A stretch of DNA of 44,000 bases from Clostridiales bacterium (GTDB lineage Bacteria > Bacillota > Clostridia > Oscillospirales > QAKW01). This document shows, piece by piece, positions 1 through 7,305 of this stretch. The number at the start of each line of letters is the position of its first letter. Positions within the stretch are counted from its first letter, which is position 1. The DNA is taken from positions 1 to 44,000 of the forward strand of contig QAKW01000043.1 of assembly GCA_003343605.1 (NCBI GenBank), given 5' to 3'. The translations under genes were made by a program, and so were the position numbers. The notes beneath the pieces are model-generated. The model had not been told where the DNA came from, searched no databases, and saw only the letters and a program-made list of their open reading frames with translations.

Positions 1-14
1 CAACAAAATTTCAT
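1..14 (-). CDS. dnaN: Probable DNA polymerase III beta clamp, first codons only
   Basis: Only the first four complete codons are inside the window, reading M-K-F-C leftwards from an ATG at 14-12. A purine-rich GAAAGGAAAG stretch lies just upstream as a possible ribosome binding site. The sliding clamp commonly begins M-K-F and usually follows dnaA on the same strand, which is the arrangement here. The call rests on position and four residues, so it is an inference; the sequence left of the window would settle it. Confidence 0.5.
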
Positions 15-233
15 AGGTCTTTCCTTTCTTTTTTATTTTTATTGAGGCAGTTGCTGTAGTTTTGTTGAAAACAGGATAAAATAGCGCCACTGCCGGTAAG
101 AACAGGCTTTTTTGCCTGCTAAAAGCCTGTGATTTTCGCGTTTTCTTTCAACAGCGGGTAAACAGAATTATGTAAACTGTTGATAAGTCTGTTGAAAAAG
201 TGGAAAACTTCCTGTTCAAACGTGAAAAAAATG
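15..233. other. dnaA-dnaN intergenic region, candidate origin segment
   Basis: This AT-rich gap holds three copies of a DnaA-box-like 9-mer, written on the plus strand: TGTTGAAAA at 63-71, TGTTGATAA at 178-186 and TGTTGAAAA at 190-198. Their reverse complements, TTTTCAACA and TTATCAACA, are variants of the TTATCCACA consensus (TTATCAACA differs at one base). In many Firmicutes one part of the bipartite origin lies between dnaA and dnaN. No perfect consensus box is present, so origin function is inferred. Confidence 0.45.
102..130. repeat. Perfect 10-bp inverted repeat between dnaA and dnaN
   Basis: The arms ACAGGCTTTT (102-111) and AAAAGCCTGT (121-130) are perfectly complementary around a 9-base loop. 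Neither side has a clean T-run after the stem, so it is not a convincing intrinsic terminator for dnaA, although weak termination is possible. It lies among the DnaA-box variants and could be an origin structure or a regulatory hairpin in the dnaA-dnaN transcript. Confidence 0.6.
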
Positions 234-1598
234 TTAATAAGATTTTTTTATATTTTCGATCAGCTCTGCAGAAATTTTTGCGGTTTTCGGATCCTGTTTC
301 ATCGCTTCCTCCAGCTTGCGGATGGAATAAAGCACGGTGGTATGGTTTTTGCCGCCCATCTCTTTTCCGATTTCCGGTAAAGAAAGACCGGTTGTTTCCC
401 GAATAATATACATGGTCATCTGCCGGGCAAAAACAATATCGCTGCGCCGTTTATCGCTTTTAATATCTTCAATGGAAATATTGAAATAACGGGAAACCTG
501 ATCGATAATGGTGGAGGGAGTAATGGCGGTATTGGTATTTTCTTTGATAACAGCATCCATCGCGTCTTTCGCAAGGGCGATGGTGGGTGTTTGCCCCCAG
601 AGGGAATTGAAGGCTTTGAGTTTTTTGATGGTGCCTTCCAGCTCGCGTACATTGGTTTTGATTTTGGAGGCGATCAGCTCCACAACATCTTCGGGGATAT
701 TCAGATTATAAAGGCTGGCCTTTCGCTTTACAATGGCAACACGCGTTTCATATTCGGGCGGCTGGATATCGGCAAGGAGCCCCATGGAAAAACGCGACTG
801 CAGACGCTCCTCCAGTGTAATCAGTTCTTTTGGCGGGCGGTCGCTGGTTAAAATAATTTGGCGGTTGTTTTCATAAAGTGCGTCGAAGGTATGGAAAAAT
901 TCTTCCTGAATGGCTTTTTTTCCGCTGATAAACTGCACATCGTCTACCAGAAGAACATCGGCCTTGCGGTATTTGTTTTTAAACTGCCGCTGAGAATTAT
1001 ATTGAATGGCATCGATCAGCTCACTGGTGAATTCATCGCCTTTTACATACATGATCACCATATCCGGATTGTTTTCTTTGATTTTATTTGCAATGGCGTT
1101 GATCAGATGCGTTTTGCCCAGCCCGCTGTGGCCGTAAAGAAAAAAGGGATTATAAGCGTTGGCGGGATTGTTGGCGATGGCGAGCGCCGCGGCATGGGCA
1201 AATTCATTTTCCCGCCCGATTACAAAATTCTCAAAAGTGAGATTCGATTGCGCATTGAAGGCGCGGATCTCAGCCTCTTCCAATTTCGGCAGCGCAGTGC
1301 TCACTTCTTCATTTTTGCGCTGGGCCACTTCGCGGTAACGCGGGGGGACTTCGTCTTCCGTCATGATCTGGACGGTGACAGAAAAGCCCATCGCTTCCGA
1401 TATTGCATGTTCCACATCTTTTTTGTATTTTTTATCGATAATACTTTTCTGAAAAAGGGTTGAGACGCAGAAATATGCAACATCGTTTTCCATTTTCATG
1501 GGGATTAAAAGTTTGATCCAGCTTTCAAAAGAGGTGTTATTCAGTTCGTTTTGCAGAATAACAAGCGCTTTTTCCCAAACATCTTTAAATGACTGCAT
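234..1598 (-). CDS. dnaA: Chromosomal replication initiator DnaA
   Basis: DnaA is the AAA+ ATPase that binds origin DnaA boxes and opens the duplex to load the helicase. The 454-residue product has the N-terminal DnaA domain, a short linker, Walker A GHSGLGKTH near residue 155, Walker B LLVDDVQF near 212, and the C-terminal box-binding helix-turn-helix with the signature GGKNHTTVLYS near 412. Length is normal for the family. I chose the ATG at 1598 (M-Q-S-F-K) because AAAGGGG lies just upstream; an in-frame ATG at 1625 lacks this support. It reads towards dnaN on the left and away from glyQS on the right. Confidence 0.97.
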   Translation of the reverse strand: MQSFKDVWEKALVILQNELNNTSFESWIKLLIPMKMENDVAYFCVSTLFQKSIIDKKYKKDVEHAISEAMGFSVTVQIMTEDEVPPRYREVAQRKNEEVSTALPKLEEAEIRAFNAQSNLTFENFVIGRENEFAHAAALAIANNPANAYNPFFLYGHSGLGKTHLINAIANKIKENNPDMVIMYVKGDEFTSELIDAIQYNSQRQFKNKYRKADVLLVDDVQFISGKKAIQEEFFHTFDALYENNRQIILTSDRPPKELITLEERLQSRFSMGLLADIQPPEYETRVAIVKRKASLYNLNIPEDVVELIASKIKTNVRELEGTIKKLKAFNSLWGQTPTIALAKDAMDAVIKENTNTAITPSTIIDQVSRYFNISIEDIKSDKRRSDIVFARQMTMYIIRETTGLSLPEIGKEMGGKNHTTVLYSIRKLEEAMKQDPKTAKISAELIENIKKSY

Positions 1599-1620
1599 GA
1601 TCGTTTCCCCTTTAAATAAA

Positions 1621-1740
1621 AACATAATATAACAAGTTTATTTTAACATATTTTAAAAACGAATGCAATATAATTATTTTTTATATTATAACTAATAATA
1701 TAGAATTCCTTATTTAATATAAAGAAAAGTTTGTGAAAAA
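1621..1740. other. Very AT-rich tract upstream of dnaA
   Basis: By hand count only 13 of the 100 bases from 1641 to 1740 are G or C, against roughly half in neighbouring genes. It separates the divergent dnaA and glyQS genes. Such tracts beside dnaA often serve as the DNA unwinding element of oriC, but no consensus DnaA box was found here, so this role is inference. Confidence 0.45.
1640..1668 (-). promoter_or_regulatory. Predicted dnaA promoter
   Basis: On the minus strand, TTGCAT (1668-1663), a 17-base spacer and TAAAAT (1645-1640) form a reasonable sigma-A promoter about 40 bases before the dnaA start codon. It lies in a strongly AT-rich tract where chance matches are more likely. Confidence 0.5.
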
Positions 1741-1751
1741 TAACGAAGCGG

Positions 1752-1780
1752 TTGACAAGGGAAAAAAAGCATTATATAAT
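1752..1780 (+). promoter_or_regulatory. Consensus sigma-A promoter of glyQS
   Basis: TTGACA (1752-1757), a 17-base spacer and TATAAT (1775-1780) match the sigma-A consensus exactly. Transcription would start near 1787, leaving a leader of about 25 bases, too short for a T-box riboswitch. Confidence 0.85.
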
Positions 1781-1811
1781 TCATTTTTAGAGAAAAGATG
1801 GAGGAAAAAGC

Positions 1812-3194
1812 ATGAAAAATTCAGAAAAAACAATGGAGCAGATCGTCACCCTTTGTAAAAACAGAGGGTTTGTTTATAGTGGGAGCGAGATCTATGGCGG
1901 GCTGGCGAATTCCTGGGATTACGGGCCGCTCGGGGTGGAATTGAAAAATAATGTAAAAAAGGCATGGTGGAAAAAGTTTGTGCAGGAATCGCCTTACAAT
2001 GTGGGGCTGGATTCCGCAATTATCATGAATCCGCAGACCTGGGTAACAAGCGGGCATGTAGGCGGCTTTTCGGATCCGCTGATGGACTGCAAGGATTGCC
2101 ATGCGCGCCACCGGGCCGATAAGCTGATCGAAGAAACCGGTGCCCATGCGGAGGGCATGGATTTTTCACAGATGGAGGAATATATTAAATCGCATGATAT
2201 CACCTGCCCGGAATGCGGCGGAAAGAATTTCACCGAGATCCGGAAATTCAATTTGATGTTCAAAACCTTCATCGGGGTGACAGAAGACGCGAAAAATGAG
2301 GTTTACCTGCGCCCGGAGACAGCACAGGGGATCTTCGTCAATTACGCCAATATCCAGCGTACAGCGCGCAAAAAACTGCCGTTTGGCGTGTGTCAGATCG
2401 GGAAGGCGTTCCGTAATGAAATCACGCCGGGCAATTTTATCTTCCGCACGCGGGAATTTGAGCAGATGGAATGTGAATTTTTCTGCAAGCCCGAAACAGA
2501 CCTGGAGTGGTTTCATTATTGGAAGGATTACTGCAGGGATTTTTTGCGCAAGCTTGGCCTGAAAGAAGAAAATATAAGGCTTCGGGATCATGAGAAGGAA
2601 GAGCTTTCTTTTTATTCTAAAGCCACAACCGATATAGAATTTCTGTTTCCCTTTGGATGGGGAGAGCTCTGGGGCATTGCAGACCGCACCAATTATGATT
2701 TGGGCAGGCATCAGGAAGAAAGCGGGAAATCGCTGGAATATTTTGATCCGGAGACCAATGAACATTATATTCCCTATGTGGTGGAACCTTCGCTTGGTGC
2801 AGACCGGGTGCTGCTGGCGTTTCTCTGCGATGCTTACGATGAGGAATTGCTGGATGCGGAAAAGAACGATACCCGAATCGTCTTAAGGCTGCACCCGGCG
2901 CTGGCGCCGGTAAAGGCGGCGGTGCTGCCGCTTTCAAAGAAACTGAGCGGGCAGGCGGAAGAAAAGGTTTATAAGCTGCTTGCCAAAGAATTTAACGTGG
3001 AGTTCGACGATGCGGGATCCATCGGAAAGCGGTATAGAAGGCAGGATGAAATCGGCACGCCGTTTAGCATCTGCTATGATTTCGATAGTGAGGAAGACGG
3101 CTGCGTTACGATCCGGTTCCGGGATTCAATGGAGCAAAAAAGGGTACGCATCGAGGAATTGACTGATTTTATCCGCGAGAGTCTCAGTTTTTAA
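1812..3194 (+). CDS. glyQS: Glycine-tRNA ligase, alpha-2 dimer type
   Basis: This class II synthetase charges tRNA-Gly with glycine in the cytoplasm. The 460-residue protein begins with the conserved stretch around GFVYSGSEIYGG. It has zinc-type cysteine pairs (CKDC from residue 93, CPEC from residue 132), motif 2 (RNEITPGN near 201) and motif 3 with LGADR near 328. It ends in an anticodon-binding domain. It is the single-chain archaeal/eukaryotic-like form rather than the GlyQ plus GlyS tetramer. GGAGGAAA precedes the ATG. Its position between dnaA and rpmH is unusual, as these two are normally adjacent. It has its own consensus promoter and no T-box leader. Confidence 0.95.
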   Translation: MKNSEKTMEQIVTLCKNRGFVYSGSEIYGGLANSWDYGPLGVELKNNVKKAWWKKFVQESPYNVGLDSAIIMNPQTWVTSGHVGGFSDPLMDCKDCHARHRADKLIEETGAHAEGMDFSQMEEYIKSHDITCPECGGKNFTEIRKFNLMFKTFIGVTEDAKNEVYLRPETAQGIFVNYANIQRTARKKLPFGVCQIGKAFRNEITPGNFIFRTREFEQMECEFFCKPETDLEWFHYWKDYCRDFLRKLGLKEENIRLRDHEKEELSFYSKATTDIEFLFPFGWGELWGIADRTNYDLGRHQEESGKSLEYFDPETNEHYIPYVVEPSLGADRVLLAFLCDAYDEELLDAEKNDTRIVLRLHPALAPVKAAVLPLSKKLSGQAEEKVYKLLAKEFNVEFDDAGSIGKRYRRQDEIGTPFSICYDFDSEEDGCVTIRFRDSMEQKRVRIEELTDFIRESLSF

Positions 3195-3204
3195 TGAATT
3201 TTAG

Positions 3205-3233
3205 TTGACAAATTATGTTTACTTCTATATAAT
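3205..3233 (+). promoter_or_regulatory. Consensus promoter of rpmH
   Basis: TTGACA (3205-3210), 17 bases and TATAAT (3228-3233) are an exact sigma-A match. The start point would be near 3240, giving a leader of about 50 bases to rpmH, which suits a highly expressed ribosomal protein gene. Confidence 0.88.
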
Positions 3234-3289
3234 GTAATTTGCTCAAAATTGAAGCGGGATCCTACAGGATAGCAAAAGGAGGATAGAAA

Positions 3290-3424
3290 ATGGTTCGGAC
3301 TTATCAGCCAAAAAAGAGACAGAGAAGTAAAGTCCATGGTTTCAGAAAAAGAATGTTAACCGCGAACGGACAAAAGGTTTTGGCCAGAAGAAGGGCAAAA
3401 GGCAGAAAAAGATTATCTCACTAA
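3290..3424 (+). CDS. rpmH: 50S ribosomal protein L34
   Basis: This 44-residue, strongly basic protein begins M-V-R-T-Y-Q-P-K-K-R and carries the L34 hallmarks HGFRKRM and RRAKGRKRLSH. It binds 23S rRNA in the large subunit. AAAGGAGG lies seven bases before the ATG. The length is the family norm. A hairpin with a T-run follows at once, before rnpA, the gene that normally accompanies it. Confidence 0.98.
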   Translation: MVRTYQPKKRQRSKVHGFRKRMLTANGQKVLARRRAKGRKRLSH

Positions 3425-3428
3425 TAGT

Positions 3429-3462
3429 AAAGGCCGCAATGTTTGATGTTGTGGCCTTTTTT
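3429..3462 (+). terminator. Hairpin and T-run between rpmH and rnpA
   Basis: AAAGGCCGCAA (3429-3439) pairs with TTGTGGCCTTT (3449-3459), one G-U pair, then T-rich sequence. It looks like an intrinsic terminator or attenuator placed so that L34 mRNA exceeds rnpA mRNA. I see no good separate promoter for rnpA, so read-through is likely. Confidence 0.8.
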
Positions 3463-3495
3463 ATTAAACAGAGGTCTTGTTTGACCGGGATGGAT

Positions 3496-3813
3496 ATGAA
3501 AATCGAAAGCGTAAAGGAAAATGTAAATTTCAAGCGGGCCTATCATCAGGGAAAGTCGGCCGTTCGAAAAGAAATGGTGGTCTACTGGCGGAAAAACAGG
3601 ATGGGCAAAACCCGGCTTGGCATCACGGTAAGCAAAAAGCTGGGCAATGCGCCCGCGCGGAACCGCATCAGAAGAATCATCCGTGCGGGGGTAAGCAAAA
3701 ATCAGGAATGCCTCCCGGCCGGAGCCGATATCGTGATTGTTGCGCGCAGCCGCTGCTTAACGTGTAAGAGCACCGATATAGAGCGGATCATCAGGGAGAT
3801 CTTTTCAGCGTGA
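3496..3813 (+). CDS. rnpA: Ribonuclease P protein component
   Basis: RnpA is the small basic protein that helps the RNase P RNA cut 5' leaders from tRNA precursors. The 105-residue product starts M-K-I-E-S-V-K-E-N and shows the FKRAYHQGKS region near the N-terminus and the family signature RNRIRRIIRA in the middle. Earlier in-frame ATGs at 3439 and 3490 exist, but the first lies inside the terminator hairpin, and family members start at the M-K-x-x-x-L/V-K-x-N segment. It follows rpmH and overlaps yidD. Confidence 0.95.
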   Translation: MKIESVKENVNFKRAYHQGKSAVRKEMVVYWRKNRMGKTRLGITVSKKLGNAPARNRIRRIIRAGVSKNQECLPAGADIVIVARSRCLTCKSTDIERIIREIFSA

Positions 3814-4067
3814 GGATCCTAAAAACGATGCGAAAGATTTGGATTCTCCCGATCCGGGCGTATCAGAAATATATATCGCCGAAAATTCCGTCCCGCTGTA
3901 AATTCTATCCCACCTGCTCCGCCTACGCCTGTACGGCGATTTTGCGCTATGGCATACTGATTGGCGGGGGATTGGCAATATGGCGCGTGCTGCGCTGTAA
4001 TCCCTGGTCGCGCGGTGGGTATGATCCGGTTCCGGATCTTTTCAGTAAAAGGAGAAAAACAAAATGA
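3810..4067 (+). CDS. yidD: Membrane protein insertion efficiency factor YidD
   Basis: YidD is a small membrane-associated protein thought to help YidC insert proteins. The signatures YQKYISP, CKFYPTCSAYA and RCNPWSRGGYDPVP are all present in order. The start is uncertain: a GTG at 3810 overlaps the rnpA stop by four bases and gives 85 residues, while an ATG at 3828 gives 79 and begins M-R-K-I-W. Neither has a strong ribosome binding site. It ends in an ATGA overlap with yidC, indicating coupled translation. Confidence 0.93.
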   Translation: MRILKTMRKIWILPIRAYQKYISPKIPSRCKFYPTCSAYACTAILRYGILIGGGLAIWRVLRCNPWSRGGYDPVPDLFSKRRKTK

Positions 4068-5050
4068 GTATATGGAGCTATTGTATTGTTCCGTTTGCGT
4101 GGATCATGCAGCAATGCATGAAGCTTTTAAATAACTATGCCCTGGCGTTGATTGCATACTCGCTGATCACAAAACTGATTATTCTGCCCTTTTCCATGAA
4201 ACAGCAGAAGAACTCTCTCGGAATGGTGCGGCTGAAACCCTATCAGGATGCGCTGGCGAAAAAATACGGCAACAACCGGGAACGCTACAGCATGGAGCTG
4301 CAGAAATTATATCAGCGAGAAGGGTATAATCCGATGAGCAGCTGCCTGCCGATGCTACTGCAGTTTCCGCTGATTCTGCTGATCTATGCGATTGTAAGGC
4401 ATCCGATCACCTATGTGTATTACGGCGAGCTTTTTACCGCCAATACGGAACAGCGGGTGCTGGATTTGGCAAATACGATCGGGTTCAATAATTTTCCGGA
4501 AAAACTGGCGAGTGTATTTGAAAAGATCGCCAGTGGGGAAACGCCGCTGAAAACCATCAGTAATTATGAATTGCAGATTTATGATAAGGCGCAGGATCTG
4601 GTGCATATCCCGGGCGATAAGCTCTTTGGGCTGATTGATCTTTCAGGCACGCCGAGCCAGCAGTTCTGGTCTTGGATGCTGCTGATTCCGATTATCGCAG
4701 GGCTGACAAGCCTGCTGCTAGCGGTGCTTTCGCAGAAAATGAGCCCCCTGCAGCAGAGTGCGGATCCCTCCACACAGGGCAGCTCAAAAATGATGAATTA
4801 TATGATGCCCATCATGTCGCTGATCTTCTGTTATACGCTGAACTGCGCGCTGGGCTGGTACTGGATTATTTCCAACGTAATTGGGATCGCGCAGCTCTTC
4901 CTGCTCAATAAGATTTATGATCCGAAAAAGGTGCTTGCCGAAGTCAATGAAAAAATAGAGCGGGAAAAATCGGAGAAAAAGCAAAAACGCAGTGCGGCCG
5001 CCGCCAAAAAAGCTGCCGCGCTGGCCGCATCGCAGAAAAAGAAAAAGTGA
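4064..5050 (+). CDS. yidC: Membrane protein insertase YidC/Oxa1
   Basis: YidC inserts membrane proteins, alone or with Sec. The 328-residue protein has the Gram-positive layout: a first membrane segment near the N-terminus, a positively charged cytoplasmic hairpin with KQQKNSLGM and LQKLYQREGYNPM, several further membrane segments (for example near 100-115, 205-225 and 245-285), and a lysine/alanine-rich tail ending in KKKK that can contact the ribosome. There is no obvious lipobox, unlike Bacillus SpoIIIJ. An extracellular insert of about 90 residues lies between two membrane segments. It overlaps yidD by ATGA and precedes jag. Confidence 0.95.
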   Translation: MSIWSYCIVPFAWIMQQCMKLLNNYALALIAYSLITKLIILPFSMKQQKNSLGMVRLKPYQDALAKKYGNNRERYSMELQKLYQREGYNPMSSCLPMLLQFPLILLIYAIVRHPITYVYYGELFTANTEQRVLDLANTIGFNNFPEKLASVFEKIASGETPLKTISNYELQIYDKAQDLVHIPGDKLFGLIDLSGTPSQQFWSWMLLIPIIAGLTSLLLAVLSQKMSPLQQSADPSTQGSSKMMNYMMPIMSLIFCYTLNCALGWYWIISNVIGIAQLFLLNKIYDPKKVLAEVNEKIEREKSEKKQKRSAAAAKKAAALAASQKKKK

Positions 5051-5062
5051 GGGTGAGAAATA

Positions 5063-5875
5063 ATGGCGATGAAAGAACTGTTTTTTGAGGGGAAAACCAT
5101 TGAAGCAGCGGTGGAAAAGGCAGCGGAAGAACTCGGTCAAGATAAAGATCTGCTGAGCTATACCGTGGAAGAAACACCAACAAAGGGGATCTTCGGCATC
5201 GGTGCCACGCCGGCAAAGATCCGGGTTGAAATCGAGATAGAGGATGCAGAAGAGCCGGTGAAGGCAGAGCGGGAACAACCTGTAAAAATACCGCAGTGGG
5301 AGCCGGAAAAGCTTTTAAAAAAAGAAAAGAAGCAGCAGGGCAAAGCGCCCCGCCCGGAGGTGGAAACGAACCGTGCAGCCGCGCCTCAGCCGGAGGTGGA
5401 AAAGCACCCGGTGGATGATGCGGTTTCACAGCAGATCACAGCGTTTATCAGCGGGCTGCTGCCGCATATCGGCGCGGCGGAAAACAGTGCGGTTAAGGTA
5501 GAGCGCGGCGAAGAAGATCATTATTTTGTGGAAGTAAGCGGAAGTAAAATGGGCGTTTTGATTGGCCGCCGTGGAGAAACGCTGGACGCGGTGCAGTATT
5601 TATGCGGGCTGGTTGTCAATAAAGGCCGCAGTGAAAAAATCCGCATCACGGTCGATACGGAAAACTACCGCGCAAAGCGCGTGAAGACGCTGGAAAGCCT
5701 TGCACGGAAGAATGCGGAAAAAGCGATTAAATATAAAAGGAATATTACCATGGAACCGATGAGCCCTTATGAACGCAGAATTATCCATGCTGCGTTAACT
5801 GATCGCCCGCATATCACCACCTATTCCGTTGGGAGCGAGCCCCGCAGAAGAGTGGTTGTCAGCTATAAAAAGTAA
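5063..5875 (+). CDS. jag: RNA-binding protein Jag/KhpB
   Basis: The 270-residue protein has three parts: an N-terminal Jag domain (KELFFEGKTIEAAVEKA, then TPTKGIFGIG), a charged proline-rich linker of about residues 70-125, and a KH domain with the loop IGRRGETL followed by a C-terminal R3H domain with ERRIIHAAL. Family members bind RNA and in some Firmicutes affect cell elongation or sporulation. The ATG at 5063 has GAGGGTGAG upstream; an ATG two codons later is also possible. yidC-jag linkage is standard. A terminator hairpin follows. Confidence 0.93.
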   Translation: MAMKELFFEGKTIEAAVEKAAEELGQDKDLLSYTVEETPTKGIFGIGATPAKIRVEIEIEDAEEPVKAEREQPVKIPQWEPEKLLKKEKKQQGKAPRPEVETNRAAAPQPEVEKHPVDDAVSQQITAFISGLLPHIGAAENSAVKVERGEEDHYFVEVSGSKMGVLIGRRGETLDAVQYLCGLVVNKGRSEKIRITVDTENYRAKRVKTLESLARKNAEKAIKYKRNITMEPMSPYERRIIHAALTDRPHITTYSVGSEPRRRVVVSYKK

Positions 5876-5881
5876 GATAGA

Positions 5882-5926
5882 GGGGCCGGGGCCAGAGAAA
5901 ATGCTGACTCCCGGCCCTGTTTTTAT
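5882..5926 (+). terminator. Intrinsic terminator after jag
   Basis: GGGCCGGG (5883-5890) pairs exactly with CCCGGCCC (5910-5917), followed by TGTTTTTAT. It would limit read-through from the yidC-jag unit into mnmE. Confidence 0.8.
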
Positions 5927-5940
5927 AAAGGAGGAAAACT

Positions 5941-7296
5941 ATGGCGCGCACGATCTGCGCAATTGCCACGGCGCCGGCAACGGCTGCGCTGGGGCTGATC
6001 CGCATAAGCGGGCCCGATGCGTTTGAAATCGTAGGGCCGCTTTTAAAAAATAAAAACGGAGAGGCGATTGCGCTGCCGCAAATGAGAAGGTCTGTTTTTT
6101 GCCGGGTAGCGGATGAGCAGGAGGTTTACGATGAGGTAATCGCCGTTTTTTATAAGGGGCCGCATTCCTATACCGGGGAAGACAGCGTGGAATTATCCTG
6201 CCATGGCGGGCTTTATGTATTAAACAGTATTCTGACGCTTCTGATCCGGCATGGCTGCAAGCTGGCTGAACCGGGAGCATTTTCAAAACGCGCCTTCCTA
6301 AACGGCAAACTTGATCTGGTGCGGGCACAGGCGGTGATTGATTTGATAGAGGCGCAATCCCGCGCGGAACAAAAAAATGCCCTTTCCCGCATGGAAGGGC
6401 GGCTTTCCGGCCGGATCAGGGCGCTTTATCAGCAGCTGATCGATCTGAACAGCACATTGCTTGCCTACATCGATTTTCCGGAAGAGATTGAAGAACCGGA
6501 GGCGGCTGTTTTAGAAAAGCTGAAGGTGATCAGAAGCCAGCTTGACCAGCTTCTGGAGGGCAGTAAAAAAGGAAGGCTGATTGAAGAAGGGCTACAGATT
6601 GCCATAGTCGGCGCGCCAAATGCGGGAAAGAGCACCCTGCTGAACCAGCTGCTCGGCTATGAGCGGAGCATTGTTTCCGCCCGGCCGGGCACAACACGGG
6701 ATATGATTGCAGAGGGCTGCAGGCTGGGCGATCTGAAATGCCGGCTTGCGGATACCGCAGGCATGCGCCGAACGCAGGATCCGATTGAACTGCAGGGCAT
6801 CACCATCGCCAAAAGGGAGGCGGAGGCGGCACAGGTCGTTTTTGTTGTTTTTGATGGATCACAGGAAATGCAAAAAGAGGATTATGACCTGGCGGAGGCC
6901 TATGGCGGCGCACACAATTTGGCTGTGATTAATAAAACAGATCTTCCGATAAAAATTAACGAACAGTATATAAAAGAAAAATTTAAACACACAGTAAATA
7001 TTTCGGCGCAGACCGGAGCCGGCTGCAGCGCAATTGATGGGTGGATTCGCAGCCGGTTTTCTGTGGCCGATGCTGCCGCACAGGGTGTTTTGACCTCCGC
7101 GATGGAAATTCAGCGGATCACAGAGGCGAAAGAAAAGCTGACGCAGGCAATTGCCGGGCTGGAAGAGGGTTTCACGCCGGATCTGATTACAATTGATCTG
7201 ACAGAAGCAGCCAGTGCCCTGGGAGAGGTAACGGGGCAGACGGTAACCGAACAGATGATTGAGCAGATTTTTTCCCGCTTCTGCGTGGGGAAATAG
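5941..7296 (+). CDS. mnmE: tRNA modification GTPase MnmE (TrmE)
   Basis: MnmE works with MnmG to add the carboxymethylaminomethyl group to U34 in certain tRNAs. The 451-residue protein has the N-terminal tetrahydrofolate-binding domain, a helical region and an inserted GTPase domain with G1 GAPNAGKST near 224, GTTRDM, DTAGM near 271 and NKTD near 331. It ends in the family signature C-V-G-K containing the key cysteine. AAAGGAGG precedes the ATG. It lies ten bases before mnmG and probably shares its transcript. Confidence 0.97.
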   Translation: MARTICAIATAPATAALGLIRISGPDAFEIVGPLLKNKNGEAIALPQMRRSVFCRVADEQEVYDEVIAVFYKGPHSYTGEDSVELSCHGGLYVLNSILTLLIRHGCKLAEPGAFSKRAFLNGKLDLVRAQAVIDLIEAQSRAEQKNALSRMEGRLSGRIRALYQQLIDLNSTLLAYIDFPEEIEEPEAAVLEKLKVIRSQLDQLLEGSKKGRLIEEGLQIAIVGAPNAGKSTLLNQLLGYERSIVSARPGTTRDMIAEGCRLGDLKCRLADTAGMRRTQDPIELQGITIAKREAEAAQVVFVVFDGSQEMQKEDYDLAEAYGGAHNLAVINKTDLPIKINEQYIKEKFKHTVNISAQTGAGCSAIDGWIRSRFSVADAAAQGVLTSAMEIQRITEAKEKLTQAIAGLEEGFTPDLITIDLTEAASALGEVTGQTVTEQMIEQIFSRFCVGK

Positions 7297-7305
7297 AGGA
7301 AGCAT

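Noticed and set aside
858..1463. Long plus-strand open frame opposite dnaA
   Set aside because: It is fully antisense to the conserved dnaA gene, has no ribosome binding site and no recognisable domain. The same applies to long frames opposite glyQS (2166-2765), the CotH gene (17372-18262), ppdK (31397-32212 and 32390-33439) and fumC (39886-40890).
1781..1811. T-box riboswitch before glyQS
   Set aside because: The predicted leader is only about 25 bases, far too short, and no T-box sequence or terminator hairpin is present.
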